From Salinivirgaceae bacterium (GTDB lineage: Bacteria > Bacteroidota > Bacteroidia > Bacteroidales > SZUA-534): a stretch of 64,000 nt of DNA. The notes beneath the pieces are model-generated. The model searched no databases and was not told the origin of the DNA. It worked only from the letters and a program-made list of their open reading frames with translations. This document shows, piece by piece, positions 44,980 through 52,995 of the stretch. Made by a program: the position numbers and the translations under genes. The stretch covers positions 1 through 64,000 of the forward strand of contig JAEEPS010000005.1 of NCBI GenBank assembly GCA_016284875.1, read 5' to 3'. Within the stretch, counting starts at the first letter, position 1, and each line of letters starts with the position of its first letter.

Positions 44980-45995
44980 AACTCTATCTGTTTCAATTCG
45001 TTAATATCAATTTTCTCAATCACCACATCGCCAATTCCGCGCATCAGCACAAAATTGATTTGCGAGCCTTCGCGCTTCTTGTCGAGTTCGAGAGCGTTGT
45101 AAATGGCTTGTTTATCGCCAGTTATCACTGTTGGCAGGTTCAGTTTGCGCAACAGCGCCACAATGCGGTCGGCATCGACCTGCGAGAGTAGCCCGCGCTT
45201 GACCGAGAGCCGTGCGGCAACCACCAGACCAAGGCTGACAGCATAGCCGTGACTCACACCAAGCACCTTTTCGGCTGCGTGGCCGTAGGTGTGCCCAAGG
45301 TTGAGTTTGCGGCGCTCACCGTGCTCCTTCTCGTCGCGGTTCACAACGCCCGACTTGATGTTGACCGAATTGTCGACCAGCGTTTCAATGACGTTCATAT
45401 CGAGATTCAAAGCCTTTTCAGCGTTTTCTTCCAGATATTCAAACATTTGACGGTCGGCAATGAGCGTATGTTTCACAATTTCGGCAAAACCGCTGTCGAG
45501 TTGGTCGGCAGGCAGCGTGGTGAGCATCTGCGGGTCGCAAATGACGAACTGCGGCTGATTGAACGTGCCCACCATATTCTTGAATCCCTCGTAGTTGACG
45601 CCGTTCTTTCCGCCCACACTTGCATCGACCTGCGACAGCAAAGTGCCTGACACAAAGCCAAATGCAATGCCTCGCTGATAGATTGACGCGGCAAAACCAG
45701 CCACATCGGTGACAATGCCGCCGCCAACCGCCAGCACAAAGCCTTTGCGGTCGATTTTCAACTCAAGCATCCGCCCGATGATTTCCGACACGGTGGCAAG
45801 CGTCTTCGACTTCTCGCCCAGTCCAATCTCAATTATCGGATAATCAGCGAAATACTTACCGTAGATGCGGTTGACATTGGTGTCGGTGACAACCACAACC
45901 TGCTGCGTGGGCAGATACTTGCGGAAGTTCTTAAAACTCTCGCCCACAAGTATTTGCGAATCACCTTGCGCTCCGTGGATTGTTGTTGTTTTCAA
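44976..45995 (-). CDS. aroB: 3-dehydroquinate synthase
   Basis: 339 residues. GGGIVTDVAGFAASIYQRGIAF, VDASVGGKNGVNYEGFKNMVGTFNQP, DSGFAEIVKHTLIAD and KLNLGHTYGHAAEKVLG are the NAD- and zinc-binding blocks of AroB. The start is noteworthy: the only reasonable one is TTG at 45995 (TTG AAA ACA ACA), with no in-frame ATG near the N terminus. Together with the hairpin-forming leader at 45996-46171 this may lower translation. The aroE and aroK genes of the pathway are not in the window. Confidence 0.94.
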   Translation of the reverse strand: MKTTTIHGAQGDSQILVGESFKNFRKYLPTQQVVVVTDTNVNRIYGKYFADYPIIEIGLGEKSKTLATVSEIIGRMLELKIDRKGFVLAVGGGIVTDVAGFAASIYQRGIAFGFVSGTLLSQVDASVGGKNGVNYEGFKNMVGTFNQPQFVICDPQMLTTLPADQLDSGFAEIVKHTLIADRQMFEYLEENAEKALNLDMNVIETLVDNSVNIKSGVVNRDEKEHGERRKLNLGHTYGHAAEKVLGVSHGYAVSLGLVVAARLSVKRGLLSQVDADRIVALLRKLNLPTVITGDKQAIYNALELDKKREGSQINFVLMRGIGDVVIEKIDINELKQIEL

Positions 45996-46171
45996 TGTTT
46001 AAAAGTTTAAAAGTTTAGCGCTTCGCTGTTGAGAATGTTGAGTAAAGATAGTTTAAAGTTGAACAGGTTTAAAGTTTAGCGCTTTACTGTTGAGAATGTT
46101 GAGTTTTTCGTTTTCTCTCAACTTTCTCAACCTTCTCAACCTTTACCCCTTACTCTCAACACTTTACACTC
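45996..46171 (-). repeat. Direct repeat with inverted partner in the aroB leader
   Basis: Two 30-nt copies (46013-46042 and 46074-46103) differ at two adjacent bases (CG versus TA); each contains GTTTAGCGCTT and CTGTTGAGAATGTTGAG. To the right, CTCAAC words at 46116-46140 and 46155-46160 are complementary to the GTTGAG words, so the aroB leader RNA can form several alternative stems. No leader peptide or T-run was seen. Confidence 0.65.
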
Positions 46172-47257
46172 TCAATCCCCATTCATAATCACCGTCTGCT
46201 TGTTGATTGACTCTTGGTGAATGGCCTTGAAAACGGTGGAAATGAACTCCTCGCTCAAGTTGTGTTTTGCGCCTTTTTCAACAATGCGGCTAATGATTTC
46301 GTCCCAGCGTGACGGCTGTAAAATGGTGATATTGTGCTCTTTCTTGTATTGGCCAATGGCTTCGGCAACCTTCATACGCTCGCCCAGAGTCTTGAGCAAA
46401 TCCTCGTCGAACTTGTCGATTTTCAGACGAAGGTCGTCCAAAGTCTCCTTCTGCGCTTGGTCGAGTTCCACATTACGCAAAACCAACGATTTCAGCAATT
46501 TACCCAAATCTTCGGGTGTCAGTTGCTGCTTGGCGTCGCTCCAGGCCTCCTTCGGGTTGCAGTGGCTCTCGATAATCAGGCCGTCGTAGTTCAGGTCGAG
46601 CGCTTTCTGCGACACTTCCTGAAGCAGTTCGGTGCAGCCCGAAATGTGCGACGGGTCGCAAATCATTGGCAAGCCAGGCATACGGCGGCGGAACTCAATG
46701 GCCATTTGCCACTGCGGAACGTTGCGGAAGCGCGTCTTCTCAAACGACGAGAAACCGCGGTGAATGACGCCCACTCGCTTGATTCCTGCGCCCATAATGC
46801 GCTCAACGGCGCCCACCCACAACTCAACGTCGGGGTTCACAGGATTTTTGATAAGCACAGGAACGTCAACGCCTTGCAGAGCGTCGGCAATCTCTTGCAT
46901 TGCAAACGGGTTGGCCGACGTGCGGGCGCCAATCCAGAGAATATCAACTCCAGCGCGCAACGCCTCGTAAACGTGCTTGAAGTTGGCCACTTCGGTCGAT
47001 GTGAGCAGACCAGTCTCGGCCTTCACGCGTTTCAACCAGGTAAGTCCTTCAGAGCCAACACCTTCGAACGAATTCGGACGGGTGCGCGGTTTCCAGATTC
47101 CCGCACGGAAAATCTCAATGCCCTGCTCTTTCAGGCCGCGGGCGGTTGTCAGCACTTGCTCTTCAGTCTCGGCGCTGCAAGGTCCTGCAATCACCACAGG
47201 ACGCTTTGTGTTCTTTATAATTCCCCACGATTCAAACGGGGTTTCGGTTGTGTTCAT
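46172..47257 (-). CDS. 3-deoxy-7-phosphoheptulonate synthase fused to chorismate mutase
   Basis: 361 residues. Residues ~1-265 are a type I-beta (KDO8P-like) DAHP synthase: VVIAGPCSAETEEQ, FRAGIWKPRTRPNSFEGVG, LWIGARTSANPF, LIKNPVNPD, ICDPSHISG and IESHCNPKEAWSDAKQQL. Residues ~270-361 are an AroQ-type chorismate mutase: LRLKIDKFDEDLLKTLGERMKVAEAIGQYKKE. The fusion makes the first step of the shikimate pathway and the branch towards prephenate in one protein, and lets prephenate or chorismate feed back on DAHP synthase. This is typical for Bacteroidota. It lies between tyrA and aroB on the same strand. Confidence 0.95.
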   Translation of the reverse strand: MNTTETPFESWGIIKNTKRPVVIAGPCSAETEEQVLTTARGLKEQGIEIFRAGIWKPRTRPNSFEGVGSEGLTWLKRVKAETGLLTSTEVANFKHVYEALRAGVDILWIGARTSANPFAMQEIADALQGVDVPVLIKNPVNPDVELWVGAVERIMGAGIKRVGVIHRGFSSFEKTRFRNVPQWQMAIEFRRRMPGLPMICDPSHISGCTELLQEVSQKALDLNYDGLIIESHCNPKEAWSDAKQQLTPEDLGKLLKSLVLRNVELDQAQKETLDDLRLKIDKFDEDLLKTLGERMKVAEAIGQYKKEHNITILQPSRWDEIISRIVEKGAKHNLSEEFISTVFKAIHQESINKQTVIMNGD

Positions 47258-47491
47258 TTTTTTCAGTTTTTTTTGACTTCGGACTTCAGACTACCGACAA
47301 CCGACGGCGTTTTTGGTGAATCGGCCAATCGGTGAATCGAATCCTAAATTGTTAATTATTAATTGTTAATTCATTTTTTCCGTAAATCGGACGCCATTTT
47401 TTATTGGTGTTTGGTGTTAGGTTTTGGGTGTTGGTTGGGGCGAAAAATTTTTCGCACCTTCTATTGCCTTTTGCCTAATGCCTAATGCCTT
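47258..47491. other. Intergenic region between tyrA and DAHP synthase with a perfect palindrome
   Basis: 234 bases. It has word-repeat tracts (TGTTAATTATTAATTGTTAA; GGTGTTTGGTGTT; GCCTAATGCCTAATGCC) and a perfect 16-bp palindrome GCGAAAAATTTTTCGC at 47440-47455, 37 bases after tyrA. No ORF, no -7 box and no terminator with a clear T-run were found. Confidence 0.5.
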
Positions 47492-48334
47492 CTACTTCAG
47501 CACTCTGCGAATCCTATTGGCCTCGTCAATCATATTGTAGACGGCCTCGTTATTGTCGTCCTCCAGATTCTTCTTAAACTCCTGAAGATATTTAATATAG
47601 GTGTCGAGCACGATGAGCACGTTGTCCTTGTTCTGCTCAAAGATAGGCTGCCACATAGCCGCCGAACTCTTTGCCAGACGCACCGTCGAGTCGAAACCGC
47701 CCGACGCAAGGTCGAAAATGTGCTTTTCGTTCTTCTCCTTGTCCAAAACGGTGAGCGCCAGCGCAAACGAACTGATGTGCGAGATGGCCGACACGTAAGC
47801 CGTGTGCACGTCGTGGTTGGCGCTGTTCATAAAGATGATGCGCATATACATTGCCTCGTACATTCGGCGCACCAGGTTCACAGCCTTGATGTCGCTGTCC
47901 TCGGTGTCGCACAGAATGGCCACCTTGCCAGCGAACATTCCAGCCTTGGCTGCCCACGGGCCCGAATACTCCGTTCCTGCCATTGGGTGCGAAGCCACAT
48001 AACGCTGACGTTTAGGATGATACTTCACCCAATCGCACAACTTGCCTTTGACCGAACACATATCGGCCACCACCTGATTGTCGTTCACAAGGTCGAGAAC
48101 CTTCGGAAGCACCTTCAGCGCCGCATTCACTGGCACGGCCACCAGAATCAGGTCGGCGCGCTTCACACCGTCCTCCAACTCACAAATCTCGTCAACAAGC
48201 CCGATGTGCTCCGCTCCAGCGGCGTTTGTCGGGTTGCTGTCAACACCGATGATTGAATCAGCAAACTTCTGCTGACGAATGTCGATTGCGGTTGAACCGC
48301 CAATCAAACCCAAACCAATGATTGTTACTATCAT
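47492..48334 (-). CDS. tyrA: Prephenate dehydrogenase
   Basis: 280 residues. NAD-binding loop TIIGLGLIGGSTAIDI at the N terminus, then GVDSNPTNA, LILVAVPVNAAL, VASHPMAGTEYSGPWAA and the C-terminal helical dimerisation domain with YVSAISHISSFALAL. It oxidatively decarboxylates prephenate to 4-hydroxyphenylpyruvate for tyrosine. No ACT domain is present in this length. It is downstream of pheA on the same strand; the transaminase gene often found in this cluster is missing. Confidence 0.93.
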   Translation of the reverse strand: MIVTIIGLGLIGGSTAIDIRQQKFADSIIGVDSNPTNAAGAEHIGLVDEICELEDGVKRADLILVAVPVNAALKVLPKVLDLVNDNQVVADMCSVKGKLCDWVKYHPKRQRYVASHPMAGTEYSGPWAAKAGMFAGKVAILCDTEDSDIKAVNLVRRMYEAMYMRIIFMNSANHDVHTAYVSAISHISSFALALTVLDKEKNEKHIFDLASGGFDSTVRLAKSSAAMWQPIFEQNKDNVLIVLDTYIKYLQEFKKNLEDDNNEAVYNMIDEANRIRRVLK

Positions 48335-48567
48335 AATTATTTGATTTATTGATTTTTATTTATTTTTGATTTCTGATTTTCGATTTTTGATTTTCAATTG
48401 AACACAGATTTTATTGTTTCTAACCGATTTTATCAGATTCAATCAGAATAAGTTTTCGGTTAAAATCGGATTGAATCGGTCAACGATTTTCTCACCATTC
48501 TGCCTTCATTTTCAATTTTCAATTTTCAATTTTTAACTCCTAATTCCTAACTCCTATCTCCTAACTC
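48335..48567. repeat. Word-repeat tract between pheA and tyrA
   Basis: 233 bases made mostly of imperfect short repeats: TTTTGATTTCTGATTTTCGATTTTTGATTTT, TTTTCAATTTTCAATTTTC and CTAATTCCTAACTCCTATCTCC. It includes an inverted pair CCGATTTTA (48424-48432) / TAAAATCGG (48461-48469). No ORF or promoter box was seen. Confidence 0.6.
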
Positions 48568-49389
48568 CTAATTATTAACCGACGCCCCTTTGTACTCACC
48601 CAAAACCGACAAGTTCGACACAAGATTGAGCACACGGCTCGTGGCGCGGTCGAAATTGCTGCGGTCGCTCCACTGCAAATCAACATAGAATGCGTATTGG
48701 AACGGACTGCCCAGAATCGGCAGCGACTGAATTTTCGTCAGGTTGATGTTGTTGTTCTTGAACTCCGCCAGCACGTCAACCAGCGAGCCAGGCTGATGCG
48801 TCAGTTCGAAGCAGATTGACGCCTTGTCGTTTTCAGGCGAATCGACCGCCGTGCGGCTGATGGCCAGAAAGCGCGTGTAGTTCTTCTTGTGAGTCTGAAT
48901 CTGCGCTGCAAGTATCTGAAGGCCATAGAGTTCGGCCGCATACTCGCTTGCAATGGCCGCCGTGTGGGCGAGTTTCTCCTCGGCCACCTTCTGCGCCGCC
49001 GATGCCGTATCCGACCAGTTTATCATTTTGATATTCGGATAGTTATCGAAGAAATCCTTACTTTGCTGAATTGCGATTGGGTGCGAGTAAACCTCCGTGA
49101 TGTCCTCAATGCGCGTACCAGGCAGAGCCATAAGGTTTTGCGTGATGTGAAGGTTGAGTTCGCCAATCACCTTGAGTTTCGAGCGCTTGAGCAGCAGGTA
49201 GTTCTCCAAAATGCTGCCCGCAATGGTGTTCTCGATGGCCACAATGCCGTAATCGGCTGTGCAGTCCTCAACAGCGCGGAACAAATCGCGGAATTGGTCA
49301 CAGTTGACCGTCTCAATATCAGCACCGAAATACTGCCTTGCGGCTATTTCGTGAAAGGCTCCGTTCACTCCTTGAATTGCGATTTTCAT
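48568..49389 (-). CDS. pheA: Prephenate dehydratase
   Basis: 273 residues. Catalytic domain: MKIAIQGVNGAFHEIAARQYFG, GIVAIENTIAGSI, GTRIEDITEVYSHPIAIQQ, and DTASAAQKVAEEK. The C-terminal ACT domain (ASICFELTHQPGSLVDVLAEFKNNNINLTKIQS) should bind phenylalanine for feedback inhibition. It makes phenylpyruvate from prephenate. Alternative starts at 49395 (ATG) and 49401 (TTG) are in frame; 49389 gives the usual N terminus. The gene is preceded by a Phe/Tyr leader peptide and terminator (49400-49521), so its transcription is predicted to be attenuated. Confidence 0.95.
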   Translation of the reverse strand: MKIAIQGVNGAFHEIAARQYFGADIETVNCDQFRDLFRAVEDCTADYGIVAIENTIAGSILENYLLLKRSKLKVIGELNLHITQNLMALPGTRIEDITEVYSHPIAIQQSKDFFDNYPNIKMINWSDTASAAQKVAEEKLAHTAAIASEYAAELYGLQILAAQIQTHKKNYTRFLAISRTAVDSPENDKASICFELTHQPGSLVDVLAEFKNNNINLTKIQSLPILGSPFQYAFYVDLQWSDRSNFDRATSRVLNLVSNLSVLGEYKGASVNN

Positions 49390-49399
49390 ATTCATTTTC

Positions 49400-49463
49400 A
49401 AAAAAAAAAGCCCCGCAAAACGCGGGGCCTGTATTCATATCAATTACACGAACATTACCCCGC
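49400..49463 (-). terminator. pheA attenuator: intrinsic terminator and antiterminator segment
   Basis: On the minus strand GCCCCGC (plus 422-428 complement side) pairs with GCGGGGC to form a 7-bp GC stem with a 5-nt loop (plus 49410-49428), followed at once by ten Ts (49400-49409). It ends ~11 bases before the pheA ATG. A GCGGGG segment at 49458-49463, one base after the leader-peptide stop codon, is complementary to CCCCGC in the 5' arm and can form a competing antiterminator. A ribosome stalled within the leader leaves GCGGGG free (read-through); one that reaches the stop codon covers it (termination). Confidence 0.85.
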
Positions 49464-49464
49464 C

Positions 49465-49521
49465 TCAATTACTGAAGTAGTAAAAGAAATAATAAGCGAA
49501 GTATGACGGTGTGTTCAACAT
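49465..49521 (-). CDS. Phe/Tyr-rich attenuator leader peptide
   Basis: An 18-codon ORF, ATG to TGA, encoding MLNTPSYFAYYFFYYFSN. Residues 7-16 hold four Phe and five Tyr. It lies between a -7 box (49543-49550) and the pheA terminator, on the pheA strand, and its stop codon is one base from the antiterminator segment. That geometry is that of classical amino-acid leader peptides (pheL, trpL type), with charged tRNA-Phe and tRNA-Tyr sensed by ribosome stalling. It is too short for ordinary gene calling. The regulatory function is inferred; the peptide, terminator and pairing are directly readable. Confidence 0.85.
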   Translation of the reverse strand: MLNTPSYFAYYFFYYFSN

Positions 49522-49542
49522 TGTTTTCTGTTTTTAACGCCG

Positions 49543-49550
49543 CAAAAGTA
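49543..49550 (-). promoter_or_regulatory. -7 box of the pheA leader transcript
   Basis: TACTTTTG on the minus strand matches TAnnTTTG exactly. Transcription would start near 49536, about 15 bases before the leader-peptide ATG. A good -33 TTTG at the normal spacing is not seen (a TTTTG occurs too close), so the upstream element is weak. Confidence 0.5.
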
Positions 49551-49640
49551 ATAGGAATTTCAAAAGATGTTCGGATGATGAGAGATTTTTTCGTGCGAAT
49601 ACGTTCAAAACGTATAGTTAACCATCACACACATATACAA

Positions 49641-51014
49641 CTATCTGTTTTTCAGCAACCCAACCACCTCATCAGGCGAGAGCAACTGTTGTTCGCCCGT
49701 TTCCATATTCTTCAGCATCACCTTGCCCCCATTCACCTCATTCTCACCCACCACGGCCACAAACGGGATGTTGCGCCCGTTGGCGTACGACATCTGTTTC
49801 TTCATCTTGGCTGGCTCAGGATAAAGTTCTGTGCTGATGCCTGCCGCGCGCATTTTTGCAACCACGGGCAGACACCATTGCTGCTCGGTTTCGCCGAACG
49901 TAACAAACAGCAGTTGAGTTGATTGCGTTGCCGACTGCGGGTATAGATTGAGTTGGTCGAGCACGTCGTAGATGCGGTCGGCACCGAACGAGATGCCAAC
50001 ACCCGAAACGCCTGGCATTCCGAAGATTCCTGTAAGGTCGTCGTAGCGGCCGCCGCCAGTGATTGAACCAATCTGAACATCGAGCGCCTTAACCTCGAAG
50101 ATGGCGCCCGTGTAGTAGTTCAGGCCGCGGGCCAGCGTCAGGTCAAGGTCGATTTGCGTTTGCAGGTTGAGCGGCTCAATGGTATTGAAAATGGTTTGCA
50201 GTTCAAGAATGCCCTTCTGGCCCACTTCACTATCTTTCAAAACGTTGGCAATCTGCTCAAGTTTCTGGCGATTGGTACCGTTGAGCGCAAGAATCGGCTG
50301 TAGACGAGCGATTGAATCGTCGCTCAAACCCTTGTCGGCCAACTCTTTATTGACGTTCTCGATGCCGATTTTGTCAAGTTTGTCGATGGCAACGGTGATG
50401 TCCATCATCTTGTCGGGAGCGCCAATGGCCTCGGCAATTCCTGCCAGAATCTTGCGGTTGTTGATTTTCAGCGCCACGCGGATGCCGAAACGCTGATAGA
50501 CATCGTTAACTATCTGAATCAGTTCAACTTCGTTCATCAGCGAGTCGCTGCCAACAATGTCAACATCGCACTGGTAGAACTCGCGGTAACGGCCCTTCTG
50601 GGGCTTGTCGGCACGCCATACGGGCTGAATCTGATAGCGCTTGAACGGAAACTGAAGGTCGTTGCGGTGCTGCACCACAAAGCGCGCAAACGGCACTGTG
50701 AGGTCGTAGCGCAGACCTTTCTCCGAAATCTTGTTTGTAACCTTCACTGAATCTTTCGATTGCAGTAGTTCGGCATCGACATTGCCAAGATAATCGCCCG
50801 AGTTCAGAATCTTGAACAGCAACTTGTCGCCCTCCTCGCCGTACTTGCCCATCAGGGTTGACAGATTCTCGGTTGCGGGTGTCTCAATTTGCTGAAAACC
50901 ATAAAGTTTGAACACGCTCTTGATGGTGTCGAAAATGTAGTTGCGCTTAATCATCTCGGCAGGACCGAAATCGCGCGTGCCCTTTGGTATCGATGGTGTC
51001 TGAACTTGTGCCAT
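49641..51014 (-). CDS. hisS: Histidyl-tRNA synthetase
   Basis: 457 residues, class II synthetase. Motif 1 region [23 protein letters not shown], motif 2 [30 protein letters not shown], the histidine-A motif [15 protein letters not shown], and motif 3 [15 protein letters not shown]. The C-terminal anticodon-binding domain begins near [13 protein letters not shown]. It charges tRNA-His. Located just upstream of the pheA leader; the 120-base gap contains the pheA promoter box, so the two are probably separately controlled. Confidence 0.96.
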   Translation of the reverse strand: MAQVQTPSIPKGTRDFGPAEMIKRNYIFDTIKSVFKLYGFQQIETPATENLSTLMGKYGEEGDKLLFKILNSGDYLGNVDAELLQSKDSVKVTNKISEKGLRYDLTVPFARFVVQHRNDLQFPFKRYQIQPVWRADKPQKGRYREFYQCDVDIVGSDSLMNEVELIQIVNDVYQRFGIRVALKINNRKILAGIAEAIGAPDKMMDITVAIDKLDKIGIENVNKELADKGLSDDSIARLQPILALNGTNRQKLEQIANVLKDSEVGQKGILELQTIFNTIEPLNLQTQIDLDLTLARGLNYYTGAIFEVKALDVQIGSITGGGRYDDLTGIFGMPGVSGVGISFGADRIYDVLDQLNLYPQSATQSTQLLFVTFGETEQQWCLPVVAKMRAAGISTELYPEPAKMKKQMSYANGRNIPFVAVVGENEVNGGKVMLKNMETGEQQLLSPDEVVGLLKNR

Positions 51015-51034
51015 ATCTGAAATAATTTAGGCCG

Positions 51035-51042
51035 CAAATATA
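51035..51042 (-). promoter_or_regulatory. -7 box of hisS
   Basis: TATATTTG on the minus strand, an exact TAnnTTTG match 21 bases upstream of the hisS ATG. The expected start of transcription is near 51028. The upstream -33 region is T-rich but lacks a clean TTTG at the ideal distance. Confidence 0.5.
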
Positions 51043-51112
51043 AAGGTTGCCGTGTAAAAATCCACTACGGATTTCGGCTCGATTGGAACAAAATTAAAAG
51101 GCAATCGCCGCA

Positions 51113-51622
51113 TCATTTTTTTATCGGTTTCATCCAGATTGTGCCCAAAGCAAGGAACGGAATGGCAAACACGTAACAGATTATGCAGATTATATAATCA
51201 CTCAAAGTAGCATGATAGCCGACATCGCTGTCGAGAAAGCAAACCACGGGGATAACGGCCGCAAGCAGGCCGATAATGAAGAATGCAAGACCTTTGCCAA
51301 AATCGGGATTCTTGCGTTTCTTTGGCGGACGGAATGTCTTGGGATACAGCGCCACTTTGAAAGAGTCGATTCCCGCTACAAAAAACACAATTGTTCCCAA
51401 CAGCCAAAAGGCAAGGAAAAAAATGGCGGTTGCGGGCGAGTATTCTCTTGTGCCATCTGTTGAGTTCAACCAAAGAAAATCGTCAATGCTTATCTCGTGG
51501 TAAATCAGTATTATTTCCGCCACTAACGACGCCAAGCCAAAAAAAGTGAAAAGTATTCCCCTCGTCCATGGGTTTTTAATCTCTCTGGAGAATCCGATTT
51601 TTCCATTCTGGAACAAAAACAT
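51113..51622 (-). CDS. Four-helix membrane protein, paralogue of the 52475 gene
   Basis: 169 residues. N-terminal IKNPWTRGILFTFFGLASLVAEIILIYHEIS, three more hydrophobic helices, a basic PPKKRKNPDFG loop, and the end ALGTIWMKP. It is about 60-70 percent identical by eye to the gene at 52475-52951, including at DNA level around the first helix, so the two arose by recent tandem duplication around an unrelated gene. I recognise no family. Its N-terminal pattern (I(K/T)NPW(T/A)RGI) is also echoed in the 54335 protein. Confidence 0.7.
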   Translation of the reverse strand: MFLFQNGKIGFSREIKNPWTRGILFTFFGLASLVAEIILIYHEISIDDFLWLNSTDGTREYSPATAIFFLAFWLLGTIVFFVAGIDSFKVALYPKTFRPPKKRKNPDFGKGLAFFIIGLLAAVIPVVCFLDSDVGYHATLSDYIICIICYVFAIPFLALGTIWMKPIKK

Positions 51623-51650
51623 AATTCTCTGGTTTTTAAGTTGCTATTTT

Positions 51651-51675
51651 ATTCAGTCATTCAGTTATTCAATCC
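51651..51675. repeat. TGAATAAC-type intercistronic tract, copy 1
   Basis: Reads GGATTGAATAACTGAATGAC and onwards on the minus strand, overlapping the stop codon of the 51665 gene. Related tracts follow at 54323, 55893 and 56689. Confidence 0.6.
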
Positions 51676-52414
51676 CTACATCGGCCATTCCATTGTTTTT
51701 TGGGGGTTCGACATTTTTGCCGAACGTCATCAGCAACACTCCAAAAATAATGAACGCCGCGCTTCCGAAGGAAAGAATTATCCACAAAAGACTCTTATTC
51801 TGATAATGAAGAATGAAGTGGCGGTCATCTCCATCACCAAATATAGAGTCGTATGTATCCTTGCTGACATACAGCACCATTGTTTTCCTGAAAAGTGGGG
51901 CGCGTCCCTGCAGTTCGTGAGTTTCCGACTTGCCGTCGAGGTTGAATTCAACTGTGTAAAAGTGTTTTTTGCCCGCCTTGCGTTCGGCGACAACCGTTCC
52001 TTCAACCTCAATGCTCATTGCTTTCTTCTCGCGGTCGCTCAATATTATCACTGTGCCTATTACAATGAGTACCAAACTGATACTGCCCCAAATCTTAAAT
52101 ACGGTCCAGTCGCGCTTAGGCTTTACGGGCTGGCTTTCGGGTTGCGGCTCGGGCTCGCGACTGCGTTCATACACTCGCCCGAGGTTGCGCAGCCTGCGGT
52201 CTTTAATGATTATTGCCAACGACGGAATAATGAATGCCGCAGGAAAAGCCAGAAACCCTATAATGCCACCGATTGTCCAGGCTTTATCGGCAATTGTGCG
52301 TGCATCAATCAAATTATTGATACCTGCATAAACGACATAACCAACTGGCACAAGCGAGATTAACCCGATAATCAGGAAAATGAATACTAAACCGCGTCTT
52401 TGTTCTGAATTCAT
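51665..52414 (-). CDS. Four-helix membrane protein with DUF3592-like middle domain
   Basis: 249 residues from the ATG at 52414; the frame extends to 52432. Two helices near the N terminus, a Pro/Glu-rich linker (SREPEPQPESQPVKP), a third helix, an extracytoplasmic beta-rich part VEGTVVAERKAGKKHFYTVEFNL resembling DUF3592, then a fourth helix and a polar tail. The stop codon lies inside the GGATTGAATAAC tract that recurs in this cluster. Function unknown. Confidence 0.7.
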   Translation of the reverse strand: MNSEQRRGLVFIFLIIGLISLVPVGYVVYAGINNLIDARTIADKAWTIGGIIGFLAFPAAFIIPSLAIIIKDRRLRNLGRVYERSREPEPQPESQPVKPKRDWTVFKIWGSISLVLIVIGTVIILSDREKKAMSIEVEGTVVAERKAGKKHFYTVEFNLDGKSETHELQGRAPLFRKTMVLYVSKDTYDSIFGDGDDRHFILHYQNKSLLWIILSFGSAAFIIFGVLLMTFGKNVEPPKNNGMADVGIE

Positions 52415-52474
52415 ATTTTTAACGATAATCAACTATTACACAATAATTTACACTTTAACAACAAAGCAATGCTT

Positions 52475-52951
52475 TCATTCTTTCGGCGGTTTCATCCAGA
52501 TTGTGCCCAAAGCAAGGAACGGCGCGGCAAACACGAAACAGAGAATGAAGATAAGCACATAATGTGACGTGGGGTGGCTGCCATCTCTATCGAGAACCAA
52601 AACCACGGGGATAACCGCCGAAATCAGGCCGATAATGAAGAAGATAAGCCCCATGCCGAAATTGGGATTCCTCGGTGGCTTTGGCGGGCGGACTGTCTTG
52701 GGATTCTGCATGAGCGCCTCTTTGAAAAAGTAGATTCCCGCCGCAAAGAACGCGATTGTGCCCAAAAGCCAGAAGACAAGAAAAAAAATAGAGGTTGCGG
52801 GCACGTTCACCCAAAGAAAATCGTCAACGCTAATCTCGTGGTAAATCAGTATTATTTCCGCCACTAACGACGCCAGACCAAAAAAGGTGAAAATTATTCC
52901 CCTCGCCCATGGGTTTGTAATACTTATGGAAAATCCGATTCTTACTGCCAT
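52475..52951 (-). CDS. Four-helix membrane protein, paralogue of the 51113 gene
   Basis: 158 residues: ITNPWARGIIFTFFGLASLVAEIILIYHEIS, then helices ATSIFFLVFWLLGTIAFFAAG, GLIFFIIGLISAVIPVVLVL and a last one ending APFLALGTIWMKP. Compared with its duplicate, the first extracytoplasmic loop is shorter by about 9 residues and the basic loop reads PPKPPRNPNFG. A pair of small, duplicated, multi-pass proteins without a recognised family. Confidence 0.7.
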   Translation of the reverse strand: MAVRIGFSISITNPWARGIIFTFFGLASLVAEIILIYHEISVDDFLWVNVPATSIFFLVFWLLGTIAFFAAGIYFFKEALMQNPKTVRPPKPPRNPNFGMGLIFFIIGLISAVIPVVLVLDRDGSHPTSHYVLIFILCFVFAAPFLALGTIWMKPPKE

Positions 52952-52995
52952 AATTCGTTGGTTTTTAAGTCCATTTTACTAAAACCACATCATCA

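Noticed and set aside
46334-47335. Plus-strand ORF of 333 codons opposite the DAHP synthase gene
   Set aside because: Antisense to a clearly real gene, no start context and no domain; caused by codon bias on the other strand.
47440-47455. Palindrome considered as the tyrA terminator
   Set aside because: There is no loop and no T-run beyond the arms, so it would be a poor intrinsic terminator.
49400-49428. Terminator before pheA considered as the hisS terminator
   Set aside because: It is more than 200 bases after hisS, beyond a -7 box and the leader peptide, and only ~11 bases before pheA, which fits attenuation better.
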